A DNA stretch of 23,380 bases from Rhodospirillales bacterium. GTDB taxonomy: Bacteria; Pseudomonadota; Alphaproteobacteria; Rhodospirillales_A; JACZKS01. The DNA is taken from contig JABGRG010000057.1 in the NCBI GenBank assembly GCA_018648445.1, positions 1 through 23,380 of the forward strand, read 5' to 3'. The position numbers and the translations under genes were made by a program. The number at the start of each line of letters is the position of its first letter. Position 1 is the stretch's first letter. The notes under the pieces were generated by a model. It did no database searches, was not told the DNA's origin, and was given only the letters and a program-made list of their open reading frames with translations. This document shows positions 8,351 through 14,450 of this stretch, in pieces.

Positions 8351-8372
8351 CGTTCGAGTAAATCTCGTTCGA
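8351..8372. promoter_or_regulatory. Repeat/palindrome upstream of the glycine-zipper gene
   Basis: Two direct copies of CGTTCGA (8351-8357 and 8366-8372, 15 bases apart) frame a palindrome CGAG-TAAAT-CTCG (8355-8367). It lies 26-47 bases before the start codon of the minus-strand glycine-zipper gene, where an operator or promoter would be expected. No known regulator is recognised. Confidence 0.3.
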
Positions 8373-8391
8373 TTGTGGCTATGGGAGGGCC

Positions 8392-8422
8392 GGGGCAATT
8401 TTTTTGGGATCGCCCCTTTTTT
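8392..8422 (+). terminator. Terminator-like hairpin pointing against the flanking genes
   Basis: GGGGCAAT (8392-8399) pairs with ATCGCCCC (8409-8416, one G-T pair), followed by six T that run into the acnA stop codon. Its orientation would stop + strand transcription, yet both neighbours are on the minus strand. It could block antisense transcripts into acnA, or act weakly in both directions. Confidence 0.35.
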
Positions 8423-11117
8423 ACGCCGCGTCCTTCAGATTTTTCAGCACGTACTGCAAAATACCACCGGCCTTGAAGTACTCGATCTCGTCCAGGGTAT
8501 CGATGCGGCAGATGACCGGAACGTCCTCAGTTTCGCCGCTTTCGCGGTGAATGCGCAGGGTCAGTTCCATGCCCGTCTGGATGCCGTCAGCCGCCCCCAG
8601 CACATCGAAGGTCTCGCTGCCGTCCAGATTCAGGGACTTGCGGTTCGTGCCGTCCTTGAACTGAAGCGGATAGACGCCCATGCCGATCAGGTTGGAGCGG
8701 TGGATGCGCTCGAAGCTCTCGACGATCACCGCCTTGACGCCCAGCAAAAGCGGACCCTTGGCCGCCCAGTCGCGCGACGATCCGGTGCCGTATTCCTTGC
8801 CGCCAATGACGATCAGCGGCACACCGTCGGCCTTGTACTTCTGGGCCGCATCGAAAATGGGCATGACCTCGCCGCTGGGCATATGCCGCGTGACGCCGCC
8901 TTCGGTGCCCGGGGCCATTTCGTTGCGAATGCGGATGTTGGCAAACGTGCCGCGCATCATCACCTGATGATTGCCCCGGCGGCTGCCATAGGAGTTGAAC
9001 TCGCGTTCGGGCACCTGATGGCCGGTCAGATAGTCGCCCGCCGGTCCTTCGGCCTTGATGGCACCCGCAGGCGAGATGTGGTCGGTGGTCACCGAATCCG
9101 CCATCACCGCCAACGACCGCGCGCCCATCACATCGGCCACCGGCGAGACTTCGCGCGATGGATCACCCAGCCCTTCGAAATAGGGCGGGTTCTGCACATA
9201 GGTTGAACTTATGTCCCACCCGAACGTGACGTCGTCGCTGCCTTCAATGGCCTGCCAAGCCGCCGGGCCCTTGAACACGTCGGCGTAGCGCGCCCGGTAC
9301 ATCTCGGGCGTGATGGCCTTGGCAACGGCTTCGGCAATCTCGGCGTTGGTCGGCCAGACGTCCTTCAGATAAATGAGGTTGCCGTCCTTGTCCTTGCCCA
9401 GCGGGTCGTTATAGAGGTCGCGATTGAGCGAACCGGCCAGCGCATATGCCACGACCAGCGGCGGCGAGGCCAGGAAGTTGGACTTCACCAGCGCATGGAC
9501 GCGCCCCTCGAAATTGCGGTTGCCCGAAAGCACCGAAGAGACCACCAGATCACCGTCCGTCACGGCCTTGGTGATGCCGTCGGCCAGCGGGCCTGAGTTG
9601 CCGATGCAGGTGGTGCAGCCGAAAGCCGAAATATTGAAGCCCAGTTGCTCGAGGTAGGTCAGCAGCCCGGCCTGTTTGAGGTAGTCCTCGACCACCTGCG
9701 AGCCCGGCGCCAGCGAGGTTTTGACCCACGGCTTGGCAACCAGCCCCTTCTCGACGGCCTTTTTGGCCAGCAGCCCGGCCCCGATCAGGACCGACGGGTT
9801 GGACGTGTTGGTGCAGCTGGTAATGGCCGCAATCACCACGTCGCCGTCGCGCACCTCGTAATTCTCGCCTTCCACCGGCATCTCGCGCGGCTCGGAAACA
9901 CCGCCCGACAGCTCGGGCAATACCTTGGCGAAGGTCGCTGCGGCTTCGGAAAGTATGATGCGGTCCTGCGGGCGTTTCGGCCCTGAAATGCAGGGTTCCA
10001 CCGTACCCAGATCAAGCTCGATCACATCGGAAAACACCGGATCGGGCGAATTTGCGTCGCGCCACATGCCCTGCGCCTTGGCATAAGCTTCCACCAGCGC
10101 CACACGATCAGCGTCGCGGGCGGTTTCGGTCAGGTAGCGAATGGTTTCGGCGTCCACCGGGAACATGCCGCAGGTGGCCCCGTACTCGGGCCCCATGTTG
10201 GCGATGGTGGCGCGGTCGGGAAGCGACAGCGCGTCCAGTCCGGGACCGAAAAATTCGACAAACTTGCCCACCACGCCAAGCCCGCGCAGCATCTGAACCA
10301 CCGTTAGCACCAGATCGGTGGCCGTCGTTCCTTCGGCGGGCGTGCCGGTCAGTTTGAAGCCGACGACCTCGGGGATCAGCATGGAAATGGGCTGACCCAG
10401 CATGGCCGCCTCGGCCTCGATGCCGCCCACGCCCCAGCCCAGAACGGCCATGCCGTTGACCATGGTCGTGTGGCTGTCGGTGCCGACCACGGTGTCGGGA
10501 TAGGCGATGGCGTTGCCCTCGCCGCCAAGCCAGACGACTTGGGACAGGAATTCCAGATTGACCTGATGGCAGATGCCCGCTCCCGGTGGAATGACGCGGA
10601 AATTGTCGAACGCGTCCTGACCCCAGCGCAGGAACTTGTAGCGCTCCGTATTGCGCTGAAATTCGATTTCCATGTTGCGTTTCAGGGCGTCAGGCGTGCC
10701 GGAATGATCGACCATGACCGAATGATCAATGACCAGATCGACAGGCGACAGCGGGTTGATGGCCTTGGGATCGCCACCCAGGGCGACCATGGCGTCGCGC
10801 ATGGCCGCCAGATCGACGACCGCCGGAACGCCGGTCAAATCCTGCATCAAAACGCGGGCCGGACGGAAGGCGATCTCGCGGTCCGAGCGGCGCTCGGTCG
10901 CCCAATCGGCCAGCGCGCGGATGTCATCGACGCTGACCGTGCGCCCGTCTTCATAGCGAAGCAGGTTTTCCAGCAGCACCTTCAGCGAAAACGGCAGGCG
11001 CGAAACATCGCCGATCCCGGCCTCCATGGCGGCGGGAATGCTGAAATAGTCGTAGCTTTTCCCGGCAACGTCGAGGGAACGGCGAACTTTTAAGCTGTCT
11101 TGACCAGATACGGACAC
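8421..11117 (-). CDS. acnA: Aconitate hydratase A
   Basis: An 898-aa monomeric [4Fe-4S] aconitase that converts citrate to isocitrate in the TCA cycle. Seen: cluster ligands in ITSCTNTSNPS (C435) and FGCTTCIGNSG (C501, C504); the early segments VPAVVDLAAMRDAM and GTDSHTTMVNGMAVLGWGVG; and the C-terminal swivel-domain loop GGKEYGTGSSRDWAAKG with catalytic Ser and Arg. The start chosen is GTG at 11117, because AGGAGG lies nine bases upstream and the product then begins (M)SVSGQDSLKVRR as in other AcnA proteins; it also puts the ligand Cys at what I recall as the E. coli AcnA numbers. ATG codons at 11135 or 11162 would lie before or inside that ribosome site. No clear terminator in its own direction follows. 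Confidence 0.96.
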   Translation of the reverse strand: MSVSGQDSLKVRRSLDVAGKSYDYFSIPAAMEAGIGDVSRLPFSLKVLLENLLRYEDGRTVSVDDIRALADWATERRSDREIAFRPARVLMQDLTGVPAVVDLAAMRDAMVALGGDPKAINPLSPVDLVIDHSVMVDHSGTPDALKRNMEIEFQRNTERYKFLRWGQDAFDNFRVIPPGAGICHQVNLEFLSQVVWLGGEGNAIAYPDTVVGTDSHTTMVNGMAVLGWGVGGIEAEAAMLGQPISMLIPEVVGFKLTGTPAEGTTATDLVLTVVQMLRGLGVVGKFVEFFGPGLDALSLPDRATIANMGPEYGATCGMFPVDAETIRYLTETARDADRVALVEAYAKAQGMWRDANSPDPVFSDVIELDLGTVEPCISGPKRPQDRIILSEAAATFAKVLPELSGGVSEPREMPVEGENYEVRDGDVVIAAITSCTNTSNPSVLIGAGLLAKKAVEKGLVAKPWVKTSLAPGSQVVEDYLKQAGLLTYLEQLGFNISAFGCTTCIGNSGPLADGITKAVTDGDLVVSSVLSGNRNFEGRVHALVKSNFLASPPLVVAYALAGSLNRDLYNDPLGKDKDGNLIYLKDVWPTNAEIAEAVAKAITPEMYRARYADVFKGPAAWQAIEGSDDVTFGWDISSTYVQNPPYFEGLGDPSREVSPVADVMGARSLAVMADSVTTDHISPAGAIKAEGPAGDYLTGHQVPEREFNSYGSRRGNHQVMMRGTFANIRIRNEMAPGTEGGVTRHMPSGEVMPIFDAAQKYKADGVPLIVIGGKEYGTGSSRDWAAKGPLLLGVKAVIVESFERIHRSNLIGMGVYPLQFKDGTNRKSLNLDGSETFDVLGAADGIQTGMELTLRIHRESGETEDVPVICRIDTLDEIEYFKAGGILQYVLKNLKDAA

Positions 11118-11585
11118 GTCGAATTTCCTCCTCATTCCCGGCCCGAACGACCGAGCAAACAATAATCAAATGCAATACGATCCCATGAATACACGATAAA
11201 ACCGACATTAGAAATAGGGCGGCTAACCGGAAAAACCACCAGCGGCGAAGGGGAAACAACAAGTGCGATTACGTCAAATATCCCGAAATGACGATATTCC
11301 CGCCACCCCCGAAAACCACCTAAATCCCCGGAACCAATTGAAACAACACGACAATTAACCCTCGTTTTCCCCCAATTCCCTACGTTTTGTCGTCATTCAT
11401 CGTCATCCCTCGTCAAAAATCGTCATTTTCCCAATTTTCCCTTTATTTTCAATGCCTGATAAATCCCAACAAAAGCTAAGAAATCATAAAAACGGAATAA
11501 TACCCTATTTCACGCAAAAAGTCAAGACCCCAATCTCGTGGGGCCGGGCGGGAGCGCCCGACCAACAACCTTCCCTAACACTTCC
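11118..11585. other. acnA upstream region without a gene
   Basis: About 470 bases, AT-richer than its surroundings, with no convincing reading frame. It presumably holds the acnA promoter. It contains a phased CGTCA array (11391-11430), listed separately, and a small hairpin CGGGCG-GGAG-CGCCCG near 11547-11562. Confidence 0.5.
11391..11430. repeat. Four CGTCA motifs spaced exactly 10 bp
   Basis: CGTCA occurs at 11391, 11401, 11411 and 11421, that is once per helical turn; on the minus strand it reads as TGACG, followed by A in most copies. It lies about 270-315 bases upstream of the acnA start. Such phasing is typical of cooperative protein binding on one DNA face, but no known regulator is recognised. 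Confidence 0.6.
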
Positions 11586-11731
11586 TTCTCTGTGGCTTTC
11601 TCTGTGTTCTCTGTGGTTCACCTTCTTAGCTCAACCGATCCCCCGGCCTTTCCGGCATTTGGCGCTCTGTTAAGATTCACCACAGAGAACACAGAGAACA
11701 CAGAGAACACAGAGGTTTCACAGAGAAGATA
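11584..11731. repeat. Inverted array of CACAGAGAA-type repeats
   Basis: The left arm (about 11584-11620) reads CTTCTCTGTGG…CTCTGTGTTCTCTGTGGTTCA. The right arm (about 11676-11728) is largely its reverse complement and contains ACAGAGAAC repeated with a 9-bp period at 11683-11709. About 60 bases separate the arms, so a long hairpin is possible. ACAGAG-rich arrays of this kind recur in unrelated bacterial genomes as dispersed intergenic elements; their function is not known to me. No reading frame of note lies inside. Confidence 0.7.
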
Positions 11732-11807
11732 AAGGAGTTTTGAAACGTTACTCAGGCATGTGCCGTTCTGGCTTCAGGAAATTTTGAGGGCCGCGTAAAA
11801 AGTAATC

Positions 11808-11880
11808 CGTCACCGTAATCTGTCACCGTAATCTCACCGTAATCGTCACCGTAATCGTCACCGTAATCGTCACCGTAATC
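11808..11880. repeat. 12-bp tandem repeat, unit CGTCACCGTAAT
   Basis: Six copies of CACCGTAATC start at 11811, 11824, 11835, 11847, 11859 and 11871; the last four follow with a perfect 12-bp period, while earlier ones are 11-13 bp apart. The final copy runs into the TGA stop of the minus-strand gene (11881-11879). The unit shares the CGTCA core with the phased array 400 bases away. Confidence 0.85.
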
Positions 11881-12586
11881 ACAGACTGCGCCGCCGGACC
11901 CGATGTTTCATGGTCACGTTGACCCGTTCGGACAACGCAACGTAACCGATAAACAAGGCGAGTTTCCCTGCCTCAGAGACATACCCGTATTGGAATGTTT
12001 CACTGTAGTAGAAACCCACAATCAACAGGAGCAACATTAACAAAAACAAGGTCATAGTTACGCTTTGGAAATATCGGCTCTTGGTGAGGAGAAGAGCCAA
12101 TGGAAGCCAACACACCACGATGAAGAAGACAATTACAATCAGGTCTAGGCCAACTGGTTCGTTGAAATGGATGAATAAAGAGAAGGGGGTGAAGAAAAGA
12201 TTCAAACCAACCAGCACAAGCCAACCCTCCACTCCGTAGAGAGGATGCTGCTTGGCTTGTGTTTCGCTCAACTGAACCCATTCGCCGGTCAGGCTTTTCT
12301 TCAGCCTGCTGACTTCCGGCTTCGAACGGGTTCTTTTTTCTGAAGCGGTTTCGTTCAATGGTTTTTCAGTTGGTGGGGGAGCTAACTTGAAAGCAATTCG
12401 GTAGGCTTTTTCTCCGGATTTCCGATCTGTGTACGCCTCGAGAATTCGAACCGCCTCGAACCGGCCCGAGGCGACCAGCTTTTCCGTTTCGGACCGCGCG
12501 TCTCCGTAGCTGTCCCGGCTCGAGAAAACCATCTGGGTTTTCCATGCGCCGTCTGTTTTTGCCTGAATTCTGTATCGATCGTCCAT
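11879..12586 (-). CDS. DUF2569-like membrane protein with a soluble N-terminal domain
   Basis: A 235-aa protein starting at ATG 12586, which overlaps the TGA of the upstream small gene (TGATG). Residues 1-75 form a soluble, charged domain (MDDRYRIQAKTDGAWKTQMV…, GRFEAVRILEAYTD). A Lys/Glu/Arg-rich linker follows, then from about residue 115 a GVEGWLVLVGLNLFF segment and four hydrophobic helices ending SERVNVTMKHRVRRR. The GWL…helical pattern and the SxRVxxT end resemble DUF2569 integral membrane proteins; this is a moderate match by eye. Codon use is less GC-biased than in neighbouring housekeeping genes. Function unknown. The stop codon lies in the 12-bp tandem repeat. Confidence 0.65.
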   Translation of the reverse strand: MDDRYRIQAKTDGAWKTQMVFSSRDSYGDARSETEKLVASGRFEAVRILEAYTDRKSGEKAYRIAFKLAPPPTEKPLNETASEKRTRSKPEVSRLKKSLTGEWVQLSETQAKQHPLYGVEGWLVLVGLNLFFTPFSLFIHFNEPVGLDLIVIVFFIVVCWLPLALLLTKSRYFQSVTMTLFLLMLLLLIVGFYYSETFQYGYVSEAGKLALFIGYVALSERVNVTMKHRVRRRSL

Positions 12587-12777
12587 CACTGAGCCAGCCC
12601 GATCAATACCTGTATGAGAATTGAGGTCGTTCCCTCCGGTTGGGTGATGGCGTCGACCCCGCCATCCGCCCAAAGTTCATACGCTTCCATCCCACCAAGC
12701 GTGATCGGAATGGAGAGCGCTAATCTGATCAAAAGCCCCTTGGAAATGACTCGCCGAATCTGTTGATCGATACTCAC
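12586..12777 (-). CDS. Small membrane protein translationally coupled to the next gene
   Basis: A 63-aa product from a GTG start at 12777, with GAGG about ten bases upstream. It holds one hydrophobic segment (LLIRLALSIPITLGG, about residues 15-29) after a basic N-terminus, and a second mildly hydrophobic end (SILIQVLIGLA). Its TGA shares one base with the ATG of the DUF2569-like gene, typical of translational coupling. I do not recognise the family. A competing frame (12677-12871) overlaps it, but is hydrophilic and lacks such coupling. It could also be the 3' remnant of a longer decayed gene. Confidence 0.45.
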   Translation of the reverse strand: MSIDQQIRRVISKGLLIRLALSIPITLGGMEAYELWADGGVDAITQPEGTTSILIQVLIGLAQ

Positions 12778-13009
12778 TAAAGCGCCTCAGCAAACTAAAA
12801 TTCTTACTAGGCATATCAGATAAGAAGACCCGTATAAAGGGTTGCCTTCCAGTTAGGTAGACCCTTCGCATTTCGGTGACCGGGAATTACGGTCGAAGTT
12901 CCGGGGACGCCTTACTTAATTATCGGAATCAAAGGGCCGTGGCCCTTTGCGGGTCTGGGCGGAGCCCGGTCTTCTTTGGTTGGATTTTGAAGCGCCGACC
13001 ACCAAAGCG
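12778..13009. other. Intergenic stretch with palindromes
   Basis: No gene was found apart from frames overlapping the small membrane-protein gene. A perfect palindromic hairpin AAAGGGCC-GT-GGCCCTTT lies at 12931-12948, and GGGC-GGA-GCCC follows a few bases later. Neither is followed by a T tract. The stretch probably includes the promoter of the minus-strand two-gene unit and the end of the gfa transcript. Confidence 0.5.
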
Positions 13010-13029
13010 AAAAAACGCCACGATTGGCG
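12974..13029. repeat. Two-hairpin repeat, copy A (downstream of gfa)
   Basis: Positions 12978-13028 align with 13516-13568 over about 52 bases with roughly three quarters identity by eye, in the same orientation. Shared blocks include GGTTGG, TTTT, GCC-ACC-CCAA, AAAAA and CGCCAC-ATTGGC. Copy A folds into CTTTGGT/ACCAAAG (12974-12980 with 13001-13007) and CGCCA/TGGCG (13016-13020 with 13025-13029). Confidence 0.6.
13010..13029 (-). terminator. Likely rho-independent terminator of gfa
   Basis: On the minus strand CGCCA-ATCG-TGGCG (13029-13016) is followed by six T (13015-13010). It begins eleven bases after the gfa stop codon. The stem is short but GC-rich. It forms the second hairpin of repeat copy A. 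Confidence 0.55.
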
Positions 13030-13040
13030 ATGAAAAATAC

Positions 13041-13433
13041 TTAATCCTCGAAGCGACCCGTGGAGTCACGATCGCGCTCGTACCGTCTTGTGAGCGGAAA
13101 CGGCGGCAACCAGGGTTCGCGGCGGACGATCCAGCTTTCGTAGGTTGGCATCAGTTGGTCAGGGGCATCCAGCGATCCCAGGTTCACTTCGATTTCGTCT
13201 GCGGTGCGTGAAAAAATGGACGAGCCGCAGCGGGGACAGAAAAACCGCCCGGCGTAGTCGCGTGTTTCGCCTTCGATCGTCACCGCATCCTGAGGGAACA
13301 CCGCGGACGCGTGAAAAAGGGCCCCATGATGCTTGCGGCAGTCGAGACAGTGACAAAGGCCGACCCGGTATGGGTGCCCCGACGCCACAATTCGGACGTT
13401 GCCGCACAGGCAGCCGCCGGTTACTCGGTCCAT
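13041..13433 (-). CDS. GFA-family (Mss4-fold) zinc protein
   Basis: A 130-aa protein of the glutathione-dependent formaldehyde-activating enzyme (GFA, CENP-V/Mss4-like) family. All zinc-site Cys are present: GGCLCG (C8, C10), LCHCLDCRK (C27, C29, C32) and FFCPRCGS (C66, C69), then a LGSLD strand near residue 90. Length is typical. The start ATG at 13433 has GGGGAG nine bases upstream. Family members are cytosolic; the name comes from Gfa, which was proposed to promote glutathione-formaldehyde adduct formation, but most homologues are uncharacterised, and no formaldehyde-oxidation genes are nearby. It is a lone gene bracketed by the two copies of a hairpin repeat, suggesting a separately acquired cassette. 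Confidence 0.88.
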   Translation of the reverse strand: MDRVTGGCLCGNVRIVASGHPYRVGLCHCLDCRKHHGALFHASAVFPQDAVTIEGETRDYAGRFFCPRCGSSIFSRTADEIEVNLGSLDAPDQLMPTYESWIVRREPWLPPFPLTRRYERDRDSTGRFED

Positions 13434-13512
13434 GCTGCGTCTCCCCTAAAATCAAGCGGTTGGAATGGTTACAACGAACAGCACTGTCATTGCAATCGCG
13501 CGCTGCGGGCGG

Positions 13513-13568
13513 GGCGGTTGGGTTTTTGGGTGCCAACCGCCAACGGGCTAAAAATCGCCACAATTGGC
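13513..13568. repeat. Two-hairpin repeat, copy B (upstream of gfa)
   Basis: The second copy of the element described downstream of gfa. It has a perfect 9-bp stem GGCGGTTGG/CCAACCGCC (13513-13521 with 13533-13541), then GCCA-CAAT-TGGC (13557-13568). Read on the minus strand the latter is followed by GA and five T, like the gfa terminator, although no minus-strand gene ends here. Confidence 0.6.
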
Positions 13569-13617
13569 CTGTTTAATGGTTGGCAACCAAGAAGACCCCC
13601 TCGTTTACGTTTGCCAG

Positions 13618-13715
13618 GGACCCTCTCCCCCCGAATCGGTTCTTGGCTCCTCGACTGGCATAATTGCCTTACTTTGCGGCCGGGCGTTCTTTTGAAGCCC
13701 GGCCGCCGTTTTTTT
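13618..13715 (+). ncRNA. Candidate small RNA ending at an orphan terminator
   Basis: The stretch before the strong + strand terminator has no credible reading frame. A loose promoter-like pair, TTGGCA near 13581 and TTTACG about 18 bases later, would give a transcript of roughly 100 nt. It would carry pyrimidine-rich single-stranded segments (CCCTCTCCCCCC, GGCTCCTCG) capable of pairing with ribosome-binding sites. No known RNA family is recognised. The 5' end is a guess. Confidence 0.3.
13676..13715 (+). terminator. Strong orphan rho-independent terminator
   Basis: A perfect 10-bp GC stem GCGGCCGGGC/GCCCGGCCGC (13676-13685 with 13697-13706), with an inner TTC/GAA extension, is followed by CG and seven T (13709-13715). 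It reads only in the + direction. No + strand gene precedes it within the intergenic space; it also insulates ccmA from upstream transcription. Confidence 0.85.
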
Positions 13716-13732
13716 GTGGAATAGCGTAAAAA

Positions 13733-13760
13733 CTTCTTTTTTTCGGACGCTTGCTATAGG
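13733..13760 (+). promoter_or_regulatory. Possible ccm operon promoter
   Basis: TATAGG at 13755-13760 has a -10-like shape, with a poor -35 candidate CTTCTT about 16 bases upstream. It lies between the orphan terminator and the ccmA start, so the operon promoter should be close by, but the match is weak. Confidence 0.25.
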
Positions 13761-13805
13761 TTCTCGGCCATTGTTTTAACAAGTCCAAACCGCAGTACTT
13801 TTTTT

Positions 13806-14450
13806 ATGGATCGATTTACCGGTTCCGACCTTTTGTGCATTCGCGGCGAGCGGATGGTGTTTACCGGCCTTGATTTCGAGGTTTCGGCGGGTGGCGCGTT
13901 GATTCTGGTCGGCCCCAACGGCAGCGGCAAGTCCAGCCTGCTGCGCCTTATGGCGCGGCTTTTGAAACCGGTGGCGGGCGGCATGGCGTGGAACAGCGAA
14001 GACGTATCGGACGACCCCGACGCCCACAACGCGCGGCTTCATTATGTTGGCCATATGGATGCGGTGAAGCCTGTGTTGAGCGTCGCCGAGAACGTTCGCT
14101 TCTGGGCCGGGTTGCGGCCCAACGGTCAAGCGGACCCGGTGGCGGCGACAGCGCGCGCGCTGGAAACCTTTGGCATTTCCCATTTGGCCGACATACCGGG
14201 GCGGTTCCTGTCCGCCGGTCAGCGCCGCCGCGTAAATCTGGCGCGCATTGTTGCGTCGCCAGCACCCCTGTGGCTGCTGGATGAGCCGACCACGGCGCTG
14301 GACAAGCAGGCCATTGCCAGTCTGGAAGGTGCCATCATTGAGCATCAGCGCGGCGGCGGCATGGTCGTTTTGGCGACCCACGCCGCGATTGAGGCGCAAA
14401 CGCCGTCGGTTCTCGATCTGGGCGATTTCGAGATGGCGGAGGTAGCGTGA
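13806..14450 (+). CDS. ccmA: Haem exporter ATP-binding subunit CcmA
   Basis: A 214-aa ABC ATPase. It partners the membrane proteins CcmB and CcmC, and its ATP hydrolysis releases holo-CcmE from the CcmCDE complex during cytochrome c maturation. Seen: Walker A GPNGSGKS (36-43), ABC signature LSAGQ (135-139), Walker B LWLLDEP (155-161) and a switch His in LATHA. The N-terminus (RFTGSDLLCIRGERMVF) matches the usual CcmA start, which supports ATG 13806 although no Shine-Dalgarno sequence precedes it (the upstream bases are a T run). It is the first gene of the nine-gene ccm operon. Its TGA overlaps the start region of ccmB. Confidence 0.95.
   Translation: MDRFTGSDLLCIRGERMVFTGLDFEVSAGGALILVGPNGSGKSSLLRLMARLLKPVAGGMAWNSEDVSDDPDAHNARLHYVGHMDAVKPVLSVAENVRFWAGLRPNGQADPVAATARALETFGISHLADIPGRFLSAGQRRRVNLARIVASPAPLWLLDEPTTALDKQAIASLEGAIIEHQRGGGMVVLATHAAIEAQTPSVLDLGDFEMAEVA

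Larger units (their letters stand above)
13434..13805. other. gfa-ccmA intergenic region
   Basis: About 370 bases between divergent genes. It contains repeat copy B (13513-13568), an orphan + strand terminator (13676-13715) and a possible ccmA promoter. A + strand frame covers much of it, but it continues antisense through gfa and has no protein-like features. Confidence 0.6.

Noticed and set aside
11808..11880. Possible CRISPR array
   Set aside because: Units are 12 bp and directly adjacent, with no unique spacers and no cas genes nearby.
12677..12871. Alternative 64-codon minus-strand frame overlapping the small membrane gene
   Set aside because: Hydrophilic, without family resemblance, and not linked to the downstream start, unlike the frame at 12586-12777.
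13516..13568. Integron attC site next to gfa
   Set aside because: Hairpin-rich repeats beside a single gene suggested it, but the expected core sites (RYYYAAC / GTTRRRY) are not both present in the right arrangement, and no integrase gene is seen.
13311..13724. 137-codon + strand frame across gfa and the intergenic region
   Set aside because: It is largely antisense to a well-supported gene and ends within the terminator region; composition is not protein-like.
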